Assembly (NCBI GenBank): GCA_965153455.1 | Contig: OZ234497.1 | Coordinates: 13,874,302 to 13,938,301 of the forward strand | Reading direction: 5' to 3' | Source of the DNA: Sphagnum compactum | Lineage: Eukaryota; Bryophyta; Sphagnopsida; Sphagnales | DNA: 64,000 bases | Part shown: positions 10,697 through 23,345 of the stretch, in pieces | How positions within the stretch are numbered: the first letter of the stretch is position 1 | Layout of the letters: each line of letters begins with the position of its first letter | Program-made: the position numbers and the translations under genes | The notes under the pieces: generated by a model | The model's input: the letters and a program-made list of their open reading frames with translations, nothing else | What the model was told of the DNA's origin: nothing | Databases searched by the model: none

Positions 10697-11829
10697 GTCC
10701 TGGGTTCAAACCCAAGGTCGGGTCTACCATTCTGCTCCCCCCCCCCACACCAAACTGTAAATTAAATATTTTGTGTTGTTTTTTCTTAACCCTTAATCTT
10801 TGCCAGGGAAGTTACCCAGCCTGCTGCCTAACAATCCACCCCAAAAAAACAAAAACAAAAACAAACATTAATTACCTGCCCTTGTTAAAAAGTTTAAATT
10901 TTTTCATTTTCTCTTTTGTGTTTTCTCTTTTTGGTTTTTTGAGTGCAAGGAAAGCAACTTATGGGCTCCTAATTTTTTGCCTCCTTTATTCAAATACTTT
11001 CTTAAATGGCTTTTGTTTTTTGAAGTTATCGGATGATAACTGAGTTTAACTAACTAGGGTTTAGGTTTTAGGGTTTGGGGTTGTTTTTTTATTTGTAGTT
11101 TGGGGTTTTTTCTTTTCTTTCCTTCTTCTTTTTCGAAATGCTGGATGAAACATCATGGTGATTTTAGGTTTGTGGAAAGAAATGAGACTCCGAAGAAGAA
11201 TCGAGTGTGGCAAGCCAAGTAGTGCCACCACTAGAGGCCACCAATTCATGCACTTTGACGAGGTTGGAAATTCCTTGGTGAGTGAAACCTTAAACGATCG
11301 ACTTTCATCTAATTGGAGGGGTGACGACAAATGAACTGCTCATGGTTAATCATCCGGCCTATGTAAACTTACAACCCAACATATCAACTTTACTTCAATG
11401 AGGTTTTGGGTTATGTGATATTTACTTTTATCATGGTTTATATGTGGGTCTACAATGAGGAATTTTAGGGTTTTGCATGTTATGCTTTTTCTTGTCATTG
11501 TAATGTTTTGGGAAAATTGTGAACTAGTAATGCTCTTCTACCCAACAAGTAGCCCAATGCTATAGTGCTTTTTTTCTTTTTCTTTTTTTTTTCTTTTTGG
11601 GTCTTTGGTCTTCGGTTGTCATTAGAGTTTTTTTTTTCCTTTTTCTCTTTTTCCTTTTTTTAAGACCTTGTATTGTGTGTATGTGACGGATGTATGTCAC
11701 ACACCCCAAACACTTGTCATTAAGAGTGCTTGCTCACCATCTAGATTTTTTCACTTCATTTGAAGTACAATTATTATTGTGAAGGGAGTGCAAGTGCAAA
11801 CTATCCCCCTTCCAATACCTACCCAAACA
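10697..11829. other. Non-coding, T-rich
   Basis: Contains CCTGGGTTCAAACCCAAGG at about 10697-10715, which resembles a tRNA B box with no matching A box. There are also TTTAGGG-like motifs at 11057-11085 and T/C-rich runs near 11570-11660. No gene is seen. Confidence 0.4.
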
Positions 11830-12145
11830 AGGGGTGTGTCACACTGAGGGCCTTGCCAATTACATTTTAAAGTATCTTGAGGCAAAAGAAGAACTATAGA
11901 AGCATAAATATTTCACCATGCAAAAATATAATCTTCAAAAAATCCTCTAAAGGAAATCAAAATGCTTCCAGATCTTAGAACTCTATAAACTAATCTCAAG
12001 TTTCAACATAAGCCAAAATATCATCTTTCAAAAATCCTCATATAAAAATAGAACTATTGCCTAGAGGCCAAAATCCCTTAAGCTACTATACTCTATAATG
12101 AATCTAAACACAATAATATCCTTGCCTACCAAGGCAAGGCCCAAC
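11830..12145 (+). repeat. Family F3 dispersed repeat, copy 1
   Basis: Shares a collinear order of blocks with 24575-24900 (inverted), 36487-36790 and 55150-55490: ACAAGGGGTGTGT, GCCTTGCCA, AGTATCTT, GCAAAAGAAGAA, ATATTTCACCATGCAAAAA, TCTTCAAAAAATCCTCT, CTAATCTCAAGTTT, TTTCAAAAATCCTCATATAA and AGCTACTATACTCTATAATG. In this copy GGGCCTTGCC (11848-11857) and GGCAAGGCCC (12133-12142) form terminal inverted repeats bounding 295 bp. No coding capacity; best read as a miniature inverted-repeat element. Confidence 0.85.
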
Positions 12146-12626
12146 AAATCAACATTCCTTGTGGCTTTCCATCTTTCAATTGAGATTCACACCATATTTT
12201 GTTTGGGAACCATGCAAAACTTTTATAGGTGTCTCTTTAACTTTTGGGGAGGAGAGATGGAGGATAGGGGAGTTTCAAGGAAGGTTTTTTTCACAAACAA
12301 GTATTTTTAAATTAAGCTCTCATATCTATATTTATATATTTATGTTAATCATTTAACCTACGTTTTTGGACCTCCATTTGCTTCCAAATCCTTGGCCCAA
12401 AATGATGAAGAAATTATCATGCTAATGGTTGTGACAAATTATCCCTTCCCCTAAATAAACCAATGTATAAGTTATATCAACTAATGGATTTTAATTTTTG
12501 TTTTCAAGCTAAATTTGGATCGTTCCTTTTCTAATACAAATTCCTAGCACATTCATGAATGGGCATCGATGTTTTTCACTAAACATTCCCGAGACAAGAA
12601 AGAAGATATTTGGCAATTGAAAATAC

Positions 12627-12833
12627 GAGTCTTTTCACCTTATGGCTATTGCTCATTTGCACCTCACATAAGTGGGCTTTATAAAAATTATGAAATGCAC
12701 CAATGGCAATCACATGTAATGGGTTACCATGAGTCTCTTCACCTTGTGACTATTGCTCATTTGCATCTCACATAAGTGGGCTTTATAAAAATTATGAAAT
12801 GCGCCCATGGAAACTACATGTAATGGGCTGTCA
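12627..12833 (+). repeat. Tandem duplication, 104-bp unit x2
   Basis: Units 12627-12730 and 12731-12833 both run from GAGTCT through TATTGCTCATTTGCA and CACATAAGTGGGCTTTATAA to ATGTAATGGG. Only a few substitutions separate them, so the duplication is fairly recent. Confidence 0.9.
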
Positions 12834-15800
12834 TGACTGATTAAAAACTTAGATGAAACATCATAAATGTTGTATAAAATAATTGAAAAGTGAAAATAAT
12901 CACTTTTAAAAATAAGTAGGATTTAGGATTTATGGATCATGGTTGTCATTCAAAATAACCTATTACATGTGGAAGGTTATTCTCACTTTAAAATATGTAA
13001 GAGTGCGTTTATGATTTACAATTGTTGTTAAAAATAACTTGTTATGTATGAAAGGTCAAAATCAATGTTGTGAAGGTATTAAATTTGATGATTTAGGTTT
13101 AGGTTCTTGTGACTTGGATTTGAGTTAACACTCTTTTGTTGGAATTGGAACAAGAACAAAAACATGAGACTTGTCTTTTGCTAGATTCGAAATCAAAACT
13201 TGAATTATGAAACACACTCTTGAACATAAGGTCAAGTTTTTTATGTAAGATTTTTTTAATCGAAAATTTTAAAATTTTAAATTTAGTTGGTAATTGAGCT
13301 ATATTCCTATATAGACCCATGTTTTAAATTGTTGTCAAACTTTGTGTTTGTACGATGTTTAGTATTGGGGAGTGTGCAGTGTGTACATGAAAGCAAATTT
13401 TTAATTTTTAATTAGGCCCAAAAGCTTTTAAATTTTTAAAAAATGTGTTAAGATTAAAACCATAAGGTAATCAAACTCAAACCCCCACCCAAAGAAACTC
13501 CAAACAAATCAATAGGATGAAACAATTTGTTAACAAGTTTTTCATTAATAATAGGTTGATCAATGTCATTGTGAGCGTAGGATGAGTTTTGAATCAAGAT
13601 CTTCACCTTAAAGATTATGAAAATATGCACCATAATTTAAAACTTTAAAATGATGAACATGTTTCTTGTTTAAACATGCCTCTTATGATATCAAGTTATA
13701 CATAACATCCAATCTTTTTTTAATGAAATTCCAAAACCAACCAATGTGTTTTTATTTGGCAAATTTTGGATTGAACCCAACTTGACTTGAAATTCATTAC
13801 AAAATTTTCAAGGATTATAAACTAGGTGTACATCTATAAGAAGGTAAAACTCTATGTAATCATCTTTGTATGTGTCCATGGGACTACATTGAAATGACAA
13901 AATTCCCAATAACTAATTTTTAAAATTAGTTTTCAAAAAAGTTGAAAGGTCATCATTTTTGTGAAATGTGTTCAATTCAATATTGTCATTTAAAAACTCT
14001 TTTTAATGTCATATTATCTAATCATGCTTTTAATGCATAATGAAATAGTCTAATTCTTAAATGTTGTATTATTTTTAAAACTATTTTGTTTTGGGCATGC
14101 AAGTTGTTATCTTACATTTTTATTTGAAAAATTATATAAACATTTAGATCATCCAATTTGGAAAAGATTTCATTTTTTATATATCCGTTTTGTTGTTGTT
14201 ATGAATGTTAAAAACTTCAACTCCTAGAATGATTATGTATATTCAAATTTTAAAAATTGCATCCCTTTTGTTAAAGTAAATGTTTTTATACTTTTTATCT
14301 TTCACCATTTCTTATGATTTAGTATGTGTATTCTAATTGAAAAAGAAAAATTATGAATCATTTTATATTTTGACAATGATTAGGAAACATTCCAAGTGTT
14401 TTGCCCAAGTTACTACCCACCATTGACCATATTGTGAAAGATTTGTACTTGTTATTTGTTATTTGAACACAATTTAATGTGAACAAGATTGTGTTTTCTT
14501 TCATGTTTTGGGGTTCTATACTATCATGAGTTTGATGGTATTTATGTGATTATGCATTAGTTATGTCTAGGTAAATTAAAACAAAATTTTGAAACTAGTT
14601 CAAGTGTAAATGTGATTTGAGTTATTTTGTGATTGAGGAGTATTTATTTAGTGTTGTGTGATTTTTGAAAGATAGCTTTTAGTTGTGATTTTTAAAAATA
14701 AAATAAAATGCAAGGTTCCTTCTTGTGGGTTTGAAGTGGGGTTTGAACCCACTTCTTCCCATTTTAAAACTATGTAGGTATAGTTTTGGCATTTTTTTGA
14801 AATTCAAGAACCTTTGGGTCGAGTTCAAAATTGGGTAAGGTTCCATGCACATGTTACACACTCCCCTATGCTAAATACAATCATATAGTACAAAATTTTA
14901 TAACAAATTAAAATCAAGGTCTATATAAATATGGAGTTTAACAACTAATAAAACTAATATTTAACTTTGAACTTGAACTTACATGTTGATTTTTTTTAAA
15001 AATCAACTTGCTTACTTTAAAAGCCTACCCATCTTTCAAGAATGTTTTTTCATGGTTCTAATTTTGGGTTTGGGTCTAGCAAAGACTAGTTCCACTGTCC
15101 AATCCTTGTGATAATTCCAACAAAAAGTGTGACCTCAAGTCAAGGTCACAACAACTTGAACTTGAACTTTTGATTTTAACATTGAAAATTGGATATCCAT
15201 TTGTTTTTGCTTTGGAGTCTCACTTTTAATCTTCAAAATGTATTTCACTTGCAAACACACAAGAATCCAATCCCAAAACTCACAAGAAAAACAAAATTTA
15301 TGTGTTGTGCCATTAGGAAAATTTACATATTTTTGTGTAATTGGGAACCTTGATAGTTGTAGATGCCAATGTCATAGTGCACAACAATCCTCAAGGAATG
15401 TCTTTGGAAACTCATATGTGTGTGCATATTTTCATTTTTTTTCATTTGTTAGTTTCATATTATTGGGTGTTAGTATGATAACAAGACATCAAGGTCTTTA
15501 CATTCAACATTGTGTGAACAAAAACCAAAATTCACACTTGCCACCTTTACATATGACTATCAAGATTTATCTTCTCCTTGACAAATTACTTGACAACAAT
15601 TTAAGAAAATTGAGAAATATAATGGAATTATTTGTAAAGTCAACTGTTATGGGAAGAGAATACCTAGATTGGCCAAAACGTGGCTAAAGATAAATAGATG
15701 GGGCTAAAAACAACACTTATAGTTACTAATGAGATCGCCAAAATTAGTGGTCTTATGAATTTCAACCTAAGTTTTTGATTTCGTTGTTACACCTACTTAT

Positions 15801-16823
15801 AAACTATTTGTAAAAAAACTCAGATCTTGTGCAAATTGTATGCAAAAAATACAAAAATAGCATATTCCAAATCATATTTTAATAAAAATTTGTAAATTTT
15901 GCAAATAGACAACCTTTGAGAGTGGCCCAAAGGCAAAATTACTTCATAGATAACTTTAATATCAAAAAGGTGAAAGAAAATAATTTCAACAAGTTAGTTA
16001 AAGTGAACTAATAGGCACCAGTGCACATCCATTGAAAGTCACTTATGGATGAATTGTGAATGAACTTCAACAGAGTTGACATCAATTTTCATCTTGGTAA
16101 CCTATCCTGAAAATTAGGTCTTGTACATAGGCAGGTAAGACAACAATTAGGCGCCGGTAAGTAAATGCATATAGATAGTTTTTTTAGTACATAGGTATGG
16201 GGTAGTATGAAGTTACTGAATGAAGTTTACATACATATAAAAACATTTGTCACACAATGCATGTGTATGACCTTACATTATTACTTCAGCATATTTGTCA
16301 CCATGTTGCGTGGGTCGGATGAAACAATTTTAAAGAATAAGGGAAGTTGAAAGTTGTTAAGGGACTAACTTCTAAATCCACCCTTGATGGTACGATTACC
16401 TAACTCTTGAGAAGGGGGGAGAGGGGGAAGGGGTTCATTGGGAGACACCAAAATCTTATCACAAAACCCAACACGACTACATGGGGCACCCATAACTAGG
16501 GTACACAAGATGAATTCACTTAGGTGATTCTCTTGAGGAAAGAAAGCCATTTTCTTCTCCAATTTGAGGATGGTGGAAGATTTAAATGGGTGTTTAACAA
16601 TTCTCTTTTTATCAAAGAAAAGAACTGATGATGAAAGGTGTGTATAATAGACCCTTGATTCACAATTGTCAAAAAATCAAAAGAATTGGTTTTGACCTGT
16701 AATTGTGGTTCCCTTAAATCAAAGAACCAATCCAATCTCTAAACCACCTCACACCTTAACCATGGTTATCAATAATTTCTGGCATGACATATTCATCTTG
16801 GATTTTATGTTTGGAGAGGAGGA
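12834..16823. other. Gene-free AT-rich region
   Basis: No exon-like sequence, transposase motif or strong repeat was recognised across about 4 kb. The longest open frame (15238-15687, plus) gives a low-complexity, Cys/His-scattered product without a motif and lacks support. A palindrome around GGGTTTGAACCCAC at 14739-14752 recalls a tRNA B box. Confidence 0.5.
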
Positions 16824-16831
16824 TAAATTAC
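16824..16831. repeat. Left 8-bp target-site duplication of hAT element
   Basis: TAAATTAC directly abuts the left terminal inverted repeat and is identical to 21438-21445, which directly abuts the right one. An 8-bp duplication is diagnostic of the hAT superfamily. Confidence 0.93.
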
Positions 16832-17289
16832 CAGTCTTGGGTGGTTCTCATTTTTTTGTGAAAACCGTCTTTTTGGTTTGGAGCAGGTTCTAAAAATTTC
16901 CGCAATTCCTTTTTCATTTTTTTTAATTTCTCATTCTGAAAATCGCCCTAGTTCTCATAATTTAGGAAAAAATCCAGTTAGGTGGTTTTCAGGGTCGACA
17001 ATTCTCACAAAACTTTGAACTGTCAATTTTCAAGGGTGATTTACACAAATTGGTTTTCAAAAATCAAGGTTTTTTTTTTGCTCTTTTTTTTTTGGGTTTT
17101 TAAATTATTTTCTTATAATGATATTAAATGATGAACGAAATAAATTAATAAATGATGGAAAGTAATTTGTTCTCATATAAATAATTCATATCTACAATTT
17201 CCTCCCTTTCAAACTCCCCTTCAAATTCTTCCAACTCCTCCTCTACAATTTCATCTTTTTGTAAAAACTCCACCAAGGTTAATAACATA

Positions 17290-19393
17290 TTACATCTTAC
17301 CCTAGGATCATTGGGTCAATTTTGACTAACAAAAATTAATTTATCTAAATTTTCAAATTGTAACTAACATCTCCTTAGGTTTGTCAAAATTCCAACAAGA
17401 GAAAATATGCGTTTAATTTCAATTTGGGAACCTGCAATTCTTAATATTTGTTTTGCAAGAAATCAAACTATAGGCAATCTAAACTCATGTTTCTCCCACC
17501 ATTAGAGAGGGTGTTTTATATCTTTCACATCCAAATGGAACCTCCTAAAATCCAACAACTCCCATGTTACAATTTCCTTTGTAGTTTCAGCACTGTTGTT
17601 GGTCATCTAGAAAATATCTCGTGCATAATCTTGATCAACATCCTAATTTGCATAACTAAAAGCAACATCTCCAACAAGATGTAAGTGATTATATGATTTG
17701 ACCAACATGGGATACAATGTTTTCCTATCATATTGTTCCACAATAAATACTCCTTGCTCTTTACCAACATATGAAGAAACAAAATGGAGACTTTTGAACT
17801 TAGGGTCAAACATCAAAGACAACACATTATGTGTTTTCTTCTCTTCATATGTCTTCAAGAATGGAAGGAAAGAATCTAAAACCCCGAACACTTCTATTTT
17901 AATGTTCAAGGCAAGAGTTCATAATTCTAAAAAAAGTTTAGTGTCATCATCCATGAAGGATTCAAAATAAGGTCTCAAATGCATTTAATCCCTAGCTTTA
18001 AAACTCATGGTGATGGCAGAATTCAAGGCATCTGATAATAACATATGTCCAATAGATTGGTTCAAAAGGCAAGAAAAAACAATAAGGTTCAAACAATCAA
18101 CTATTGTTTAACAAATGAACATGTAATAGGAGAAAAAAATGGCTAGACAATCGAACATTAGTTTGGCTATTATAACACATGACAATGGTTTGATGAAAAA
18201 CAAACGATTTTTGGAACAATATTACCTTTTTTGCAAACTTGCAAAAAAATTAATATAGTTATTAACATTCTAGAAACACCTATTTACTCAAAAATATAAA
18301 GTAATCGACATAAGAAAATTAATAGACATTTACCGTGTTGTAATAGGTGTATTCAGTTTCCTTGGTTGAATTCCAGAATCAATATAAGCTTTCATCCACT
18401 TTTGTCTTCCCTTTCCAAATTTCAAACTATGCATATTTGATTGAAACAATCCTAAGATTTGCATACCTTCTTTTCAACAGTAGCATATTGCTAAGTTTTT
18501 GAAAATGCATGACCAAAACAAGTGCCATTAAAATTATCTTCCAACCCCAAGATCTCACAATTAACAACATATTTGAAAGCTATGGTCATAGAGTTTAAGT
18601 TTGCCCCTTCATATTTTATATAAGCAATAATCTTCTTCCTTAACCCATAAGAATTCAAGAGTTCACTCAAATTTCTAGCTAAGGCTTGACCTACTATTTC
18701 TATTGTTTCAAAAAGACCAAATGTCACCTTCTTGGGTTGCCAATTTTCATCCAAAAAGCTAGTAACCAAGGCAAAAATGTCATAAGCGCTTTTTGACATC
18801 CACAAATTAAAACTTGTAACAGTTGACACACATCGAAAAAATTCTAATAAAACATAAACATTTTTTATTTTCTAAACCAAGTCTAGCAAAATCTCTTGTG
18901 AAAAAAAATTTCTGGAAGGAAAGACAATGCAAAAATTCAATTGCAAAGCAAATTACTACAACCACGGACTTTCCAAAAACTGTATAGGCAAATGACTTTT
19001 GACAATCAATAAGGTTAGATTTTCAAGAAATTGTTTTTGTTGCACTTCATCCTTCTTGTAAGGAAGTTTTGTAAAGAAAAGTTTAGAAATTTCAAATGAA
19101 AATATATTTTGCTTCTTTTTAGTTGGTTGTTTTTTAACTTCAATTTTCACTGCATTATTCATTTCTTCATCAAGTTTTTTTGCAAGTAAATCACGTTTTT
19201 CATCCACATGTTTTTTCAAAGTTGATATTCCATTGAACTTACAATATGAAACTAGTCCCTTCTTTATATTTGTTTTTGGATTATAGAGCACAAGTGTTTT
19301 GTAACACAAATGACATTTCATGATTTGGGGAACTTTACCATCCATTGGTTTATTAGCATTCACCACATAGAAAGCCCAACAAATGGCATTTCA
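17290..19393 (-). pseudogene. hAT transposase, broken
   Basis: Read on the minus strand from high to low coordinates. 19393-18956 is a BED-like zinc finger region (CHLCY, later H in STLKKHV) leading into SHLPIQFLESPWL. 18829-18491 is a catalytic-domain fragment (SFNLWMSKSAYDIFALV, DENWQPKKVTFGLFE, GTCFGHAFSK). About 18450-18330 carries QKWMKAYIDSGIQPRKLNTP, ending at a GTAAATG donor. 18060-17643 carries LLSDALNSAIT, LSLMFDPKFKSL and EQGVFIVEQYD. 17440-17290 is the dimerisation region (GSQIEIKRIFSLVGILTNLR, LQFENLDKLIFVSQN), with two in-frame stops. Domain order is that of Ac/hAT transposases. Splice-like gaps suggest the original gene had introns. Stops, frame changes and a start beyond 19393 that could not be fixed show that it is non-functional. 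Confidence 0.88.
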
Positions 19394-20319
19394 CCTTTTA
19401 GGCTTCCAAAATAATCTTTGAACATGTAATTTTTGTAAATTTAAGATGAATCTTTCATCATTCTTTTCAATAGCCTTGCTTATTTCAATTTCCAAACTCA
19501 AATTTTCAACTAAATTTTTTGTTACAAATGTATCATCCATCAATTTTTCATTTTCAAAACATTCAATTTCCTTTGTAGTGTTCTCATTTGCACTTGACTA
19601 TTCCATTATAAGTAATTCAAAAACAATAACAATGCAATGTAAATTTTCAACTCCCAACAACCACAATTTAAAAAACTATAACCTAGCTTTTTAAAATCAA
19701 AAGATTTCTATCACTTTTTAGACGTGTCTTTTGTTTGCAAATTATAAAATTAATAAGCAATTGGGCACAAGTAAGAAGGAAGTCAAAGGTCAAGGGGAGA
19801 GGGCATTTGTAAAGATAATAACAATAACTCAATTGTAAGCCTACTGAAAAAAATAAAAATTGAATGAAAAATGGAAATTACAATTCCCCCCAAACAATAC
19901 TAATCCTTCCAACAATGAAGGCTAACTTGCAAACAAAATAAATGCAATGTTAAAAATAAATTTAAACAAATTAATAAAACTACAAATCAAATACAAGAGA
20001 ATGTTTAAAAAGATGAGATCAAACAAAAAAAATGAAGATGGATTAATTTTATTTATAAATTAAAAAAACACTTACAAGTGAAAAATTGTAAGTGAAATTT
20101 CTTGTCTCCTTTTTCTTTCCTACAAAACCAAAACAAAAATAATTTATATCACATTATACAAAAAAATTGAAAAACTGAAATTTTTTTTTTCAAAATGATC
20201 AAATAAAAAGTGAGAAAAATTTCTAAAAAACGTTCACCTTGTTTTTGCTCGTTGTTTTTAGCTCCAAAGACTACCTGCAAAAAAAAAAGAAGGGGGAGGG
20301 AGTACCATCTAGGGAAACA

Positions 20320-20750
20320 CAAGCAAGGAGCAATAACAAGTAAGCGAGGAGTAGTCATGAACAATAGCAACAAGCGGGGAGTAGGGATGTCAAATAACAA
20401 CATAAGGGAACAACAAGCAAGTAGGGAATAGGGACGTTGAGCAACCATGTAGAGGAGTAGTAAACAATTGACGATGCAAGGGAGCAAATAGCAAGGATCA
20501 ACCACAAAGGGGAGTAGCGAGCTGGGAGCCACACAGGGAGCAATAAGCAGGGAACCACACAGGGGAATAACAAGTGAGGAACAACCACACAAGAAAGAAA
20601 CAATGTGGAGCAGCCATGTGGGGGAGTAGCAAACTTGGAGCCATGCAAAAGTGTAACAAGTGAGGAGTAGCGCCAGGGAGTAGTAAATGAGAAGTCACAC
20701 AAGGGAACAACGATTTGGAGCAACAAGTAGGGAACAATAACAAAGAAAAA
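20320..20750. repeat. Degenerate short tandem repeats inside the hAT element
   Basis: Loose repeats of about 20-30 bp built from variants of GGGGAGTAGCAA, AACAAGTGAGGA and GCAACCACACAAGG fill this stretch upstream of the transposase start. The long minus-strand open frames here (Cys/Leu/Pro-rich) are a by-product of the repetition and not proteins. Confidence 0.7.
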
Positions 20751-21437
20751 GAAAACCAACTTACAAATTACAAACTAAAATTACAAACCTTGCAAAACAA
20801 AACAAAAAAAACTAAGACTAAAAGAAAAAATAACATAAAACAATTAAGAATTTCTTAAAAATATTTCACAAAGAAATTAGAAAAGTGTTTAATAAATAAG
20901 AGAACAAATGTGGAGGTGTAAAATCGAGTAAGAAAAAAATGGGCCCATGAGAGAGCTTGGAGCCTTTTTATAAACAAACTTAAACCCCAACCCCAAAGGG
21001 AGGCAACCATCACATTAGGGTTAGGGGTTAGGTCTAGTGCCTTAACCTTTAACCTTAATGTGACAATCGCCTCCATAAACAATAAGTTTAGTTTTTTAAT
21101 TTTTAATTTTTACTTTCATAAACAATAAGCTTAATTTTTAAATTTTTATTCTTACTTTTTACTTATTATTTCTTAGTTACTATTTATTATTAGTTTTATT
21201 TGTTACCTACTGTTTTGCTATTATTTTACTTCTTATTTACTATTTATTACTTATTTTTAAAAATTACCATGAGAATTGGACCCTTTTCAAAATGTGAGAA
21301 CCGATCCGATTCTCAGATTTGATGCCCAGTGAGAACCAGGCGGTTCTCATGACGATTTTCACCGCCGGTTTTCACTTGGAACCGGAGTGAAACCCAACTC
21401 CGGTTCTCATCCGGCGGGTGAGAACCGCCCAACACCG

Positions 21438-21445
21438 TAAATTAC
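21438..21445. repeat. Right 8-bp target-site duplication of hAT element
   Basis: TAAATTAC, identical to 16824-16831, immediately follows the right inverted repeat. Confidence 0.93.
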
Positions 21446-21485
21446 TCCTGAGAGGCTGTTAAAAACTTAACCAGTTAATAGAGTC

Positions 21486-21836
21486 ATCCGTAAAGTCACC
21501 CTGTCTTTGGGCGTCCCTTCAGCCCCTATCGCCTCTCTCAGTGGTATGGGCAAAGCAAGGAAATTTTATTAAATCTCAGTGTGAAAATGCTGAAGCTTAG
21601 CATTGAATGCAGAAGGTTCGAGAGTAATTACAGTAGTTGTACAGCTGGGAGCAGTGAAAATATATGTAGCAGCAGCAGTGAAGGCGCTCATGAAAAAGGA
21701 ACGACAGGATGAAACTCAGTTTACCACCAAAATTGATGGTTTTCTCGGTTTCAGCTCCCCTTGAATGCTAATGTTTTTATTTGCAGGGGTTTGTTTTTAT
21801 TCTCACCCTGTGAATGACCAAACTCAGGGTTCTGAT
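21486..21836 (-). repeat. Family F2 dispersed repeat, copy 1 (inverted)
   Basis: Reverse-complement counterpart of 48755-49147. Shared blocks, read here, are GTAAAGTCACCCTGTCTT, GCCCCTATCGCCTCTCTCAG, AAATTTTATTAAATCT, AAAATGCTGAA, AAAATATATGTAGCAGC, CAGGATGAAACTCAGTTT, CTCACCCTGTG and AACTCAGGGTTCTG. It lies 40 bp beyond the hAT element. Confidence 0.82.
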
Positions 21837-23269
21837 AACTCCAATAATTATAATACTAAGAGAATTTGGAGGGGGATTAATTTATCATCAACAGTGTTAA
21901 CATTATGCTATTAAAAAGGTAATCAACTAATGAGGTTTTTCTTTGAATGACTCCTGAACTGGAAGGCTTTGATGGGTTGCCATGACTTTGATAAACATTA
22001 TAAGATTCTGACTTAAATTCTTGACTTAAATTCTTTACCCTACAGCAACAGCTAGTTTCAATTATTTAATAAGTAAACCCTAAACCCTTAAACTCAAAAC
22101 AATGAAGCAAGTTTTTTTAACAAGGTTTAAATCTTTTCTTAAAGATTAGAGCTTAGCAAATTTGTACTAGGCAGATGGAAGTTGCAACAAACATGTAGTA
22201 GGGTATGGTATGGTTCTTTACTATCATGAAGATCTGCAAATAAGTCCTCAAACCCACTCTCACTAAGATGCAAAACTTGGTGCAAAACTTCGTCTAACTG
22301 AAGAAGTTAGAAAAAGTTCTTGGTTGCGACCGCTAGTGGATGAGTAAAAATTTACATTCATACTAATGGCGTGCAATTAGTTGATTTTTAGGAAATGCTA
22401 AAGTTTTTAGTTGGATTTCTTTTCGCTTGTGTATTTGTAAGATATTGTAATAGGAAGGGGATTCAGGGTGAGATTAACACTTGATGGCTAAAGAAGTACA
22501 TTGGTAATAAACATGATTTGAAATTTCTTTTTCTTCTTAGGTTGATGATAAAAACGAGTTTCAACTTGAGAGTTTTGATTTTGTTTTTATTTTTGTTGCA
22601 TTTGTGAAAAAATGTTGAGGAAAAAATAATGACCTTGCATGAAAAACCCTTCATGAAAAACTTGCTACTTTCATATTTCTTTAATGAGAAAGAAACTTTT
22701 CTCTTTTTTCAATTCTTTTTTTTTTCCCGCATAATCGACATTTAAGAATGAAAAAGGAAAGAGGCGCCCAAAGACATGGTTATTTTAGAGATAATTTTAT
22801 TATGTAAGTAAAATCCTAATTTGTTCATTGTGTGTAATTTGTGGAGTTCGATATCTTGCTTTACCCAACTACCCCTCTTTTGGAAGTTATTGGGAATGAG
22901 AGAGGGTGCATCACTTTTCTGACTACCTATGTGATTTGATACTTTGTGAGGGGACCCAATTTCCAAATTTCTATTATGTACCTCTGCCGACACTTCCAAC
23001 AAGTGTTTTTGGCCCTACACAAAGTCTTCTACAACATGATGATCTGAGGAGGAAGTGAAGGAGGAGGGCTTGAGCTTGATGATCTAAGCAAAGGTGATGG
23101 CCAAAAGCATACCTGAACAACGCTTTTATAAAATCTTTTTTCAGTATGGGTTACTAACAAAATGATTGTCCCTTGAATGATATTATAATTCGTATGTTTT
23201 GGTTCTTTCTCATACTGCAAATCAATTGAGGATTTGCTTCTATCCAAAGCGTGTCCCCAACCCCATATC
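21837..23269. other. Non-coding, nothing recognised
   Basis: No supported exon, RNA gene or repeat copy. Confidence 0.45.
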
Positions 23270-23345
23270 TATCTTTCAATTTTGAATGCTGAGTTTCAGC
23301 ATTTCATACTTAGATTTAATAAAATGTCCTTATTTTGAATGGTGG
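23270..23345 (+). repeat. Family F2 fragment, copy 2
   Basis: Retains only the block TGAGTTTCAGCATTTCATAC, then AGATTTAATAAAATGTCCTT, which in the longer copies lies near 49020-49065 and 54168-54215. Confidence 0.65.

Larger units (their letters stand above)
16832..21437 (-). mobile_element. Complete but decayed hAT DNA transposon, 4,606 bp
   Basis: The left end reads CAGTCTTGGGTGGTTCTCA and the reverse complement of the right end reads CGGTGTTGGGCGGTTCTCA, matching at 16 of 19 positions. Both ends abut the identical 8-bp sequence TAAATTAC (16824-16831 and 21438-21445). Inside is a minus-strand hAT transposase relic with a BED-type zinc finger end, catalytic-domain fragment and C-terminal dimerisation region. 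The terminal 150 bp on the right are packed with GAGAACC/GGTTCTC subterminal motifs, as expected for transposase binding sites. The perfect target-site duplication shows the insertion is not very old; the coding part has stops and frameshifts, so it could move only with outside transposase. Confidence 0.93.

Noticed and set aside
10685-10720. tRNA gene at CCTGGGTTCAAACCCAAGG
   Set aside because: Only a B-box-like sequence; the T stem does not pair properly and no acceptor, D or anticodon arm can be drawn.
14725-14760. tRNA B box on the minus strand
   Set aside because: A palindromic GGGTTTGAACCC word without the other arms of a tRNA.
15238-15687. 149-residue plus-strand open frame
   Set aside because: No motif, no splice signals, low-complexity AT-driven composition and no neighbour to support it.
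20149-20759. Long minus-strand open frames with Cys/Leu/Pro-rich products
   Set aside because: They translate a degenerate short tandem repeat within the hAT element; several frames are open at once, which is a sign of repetition and not of coding.
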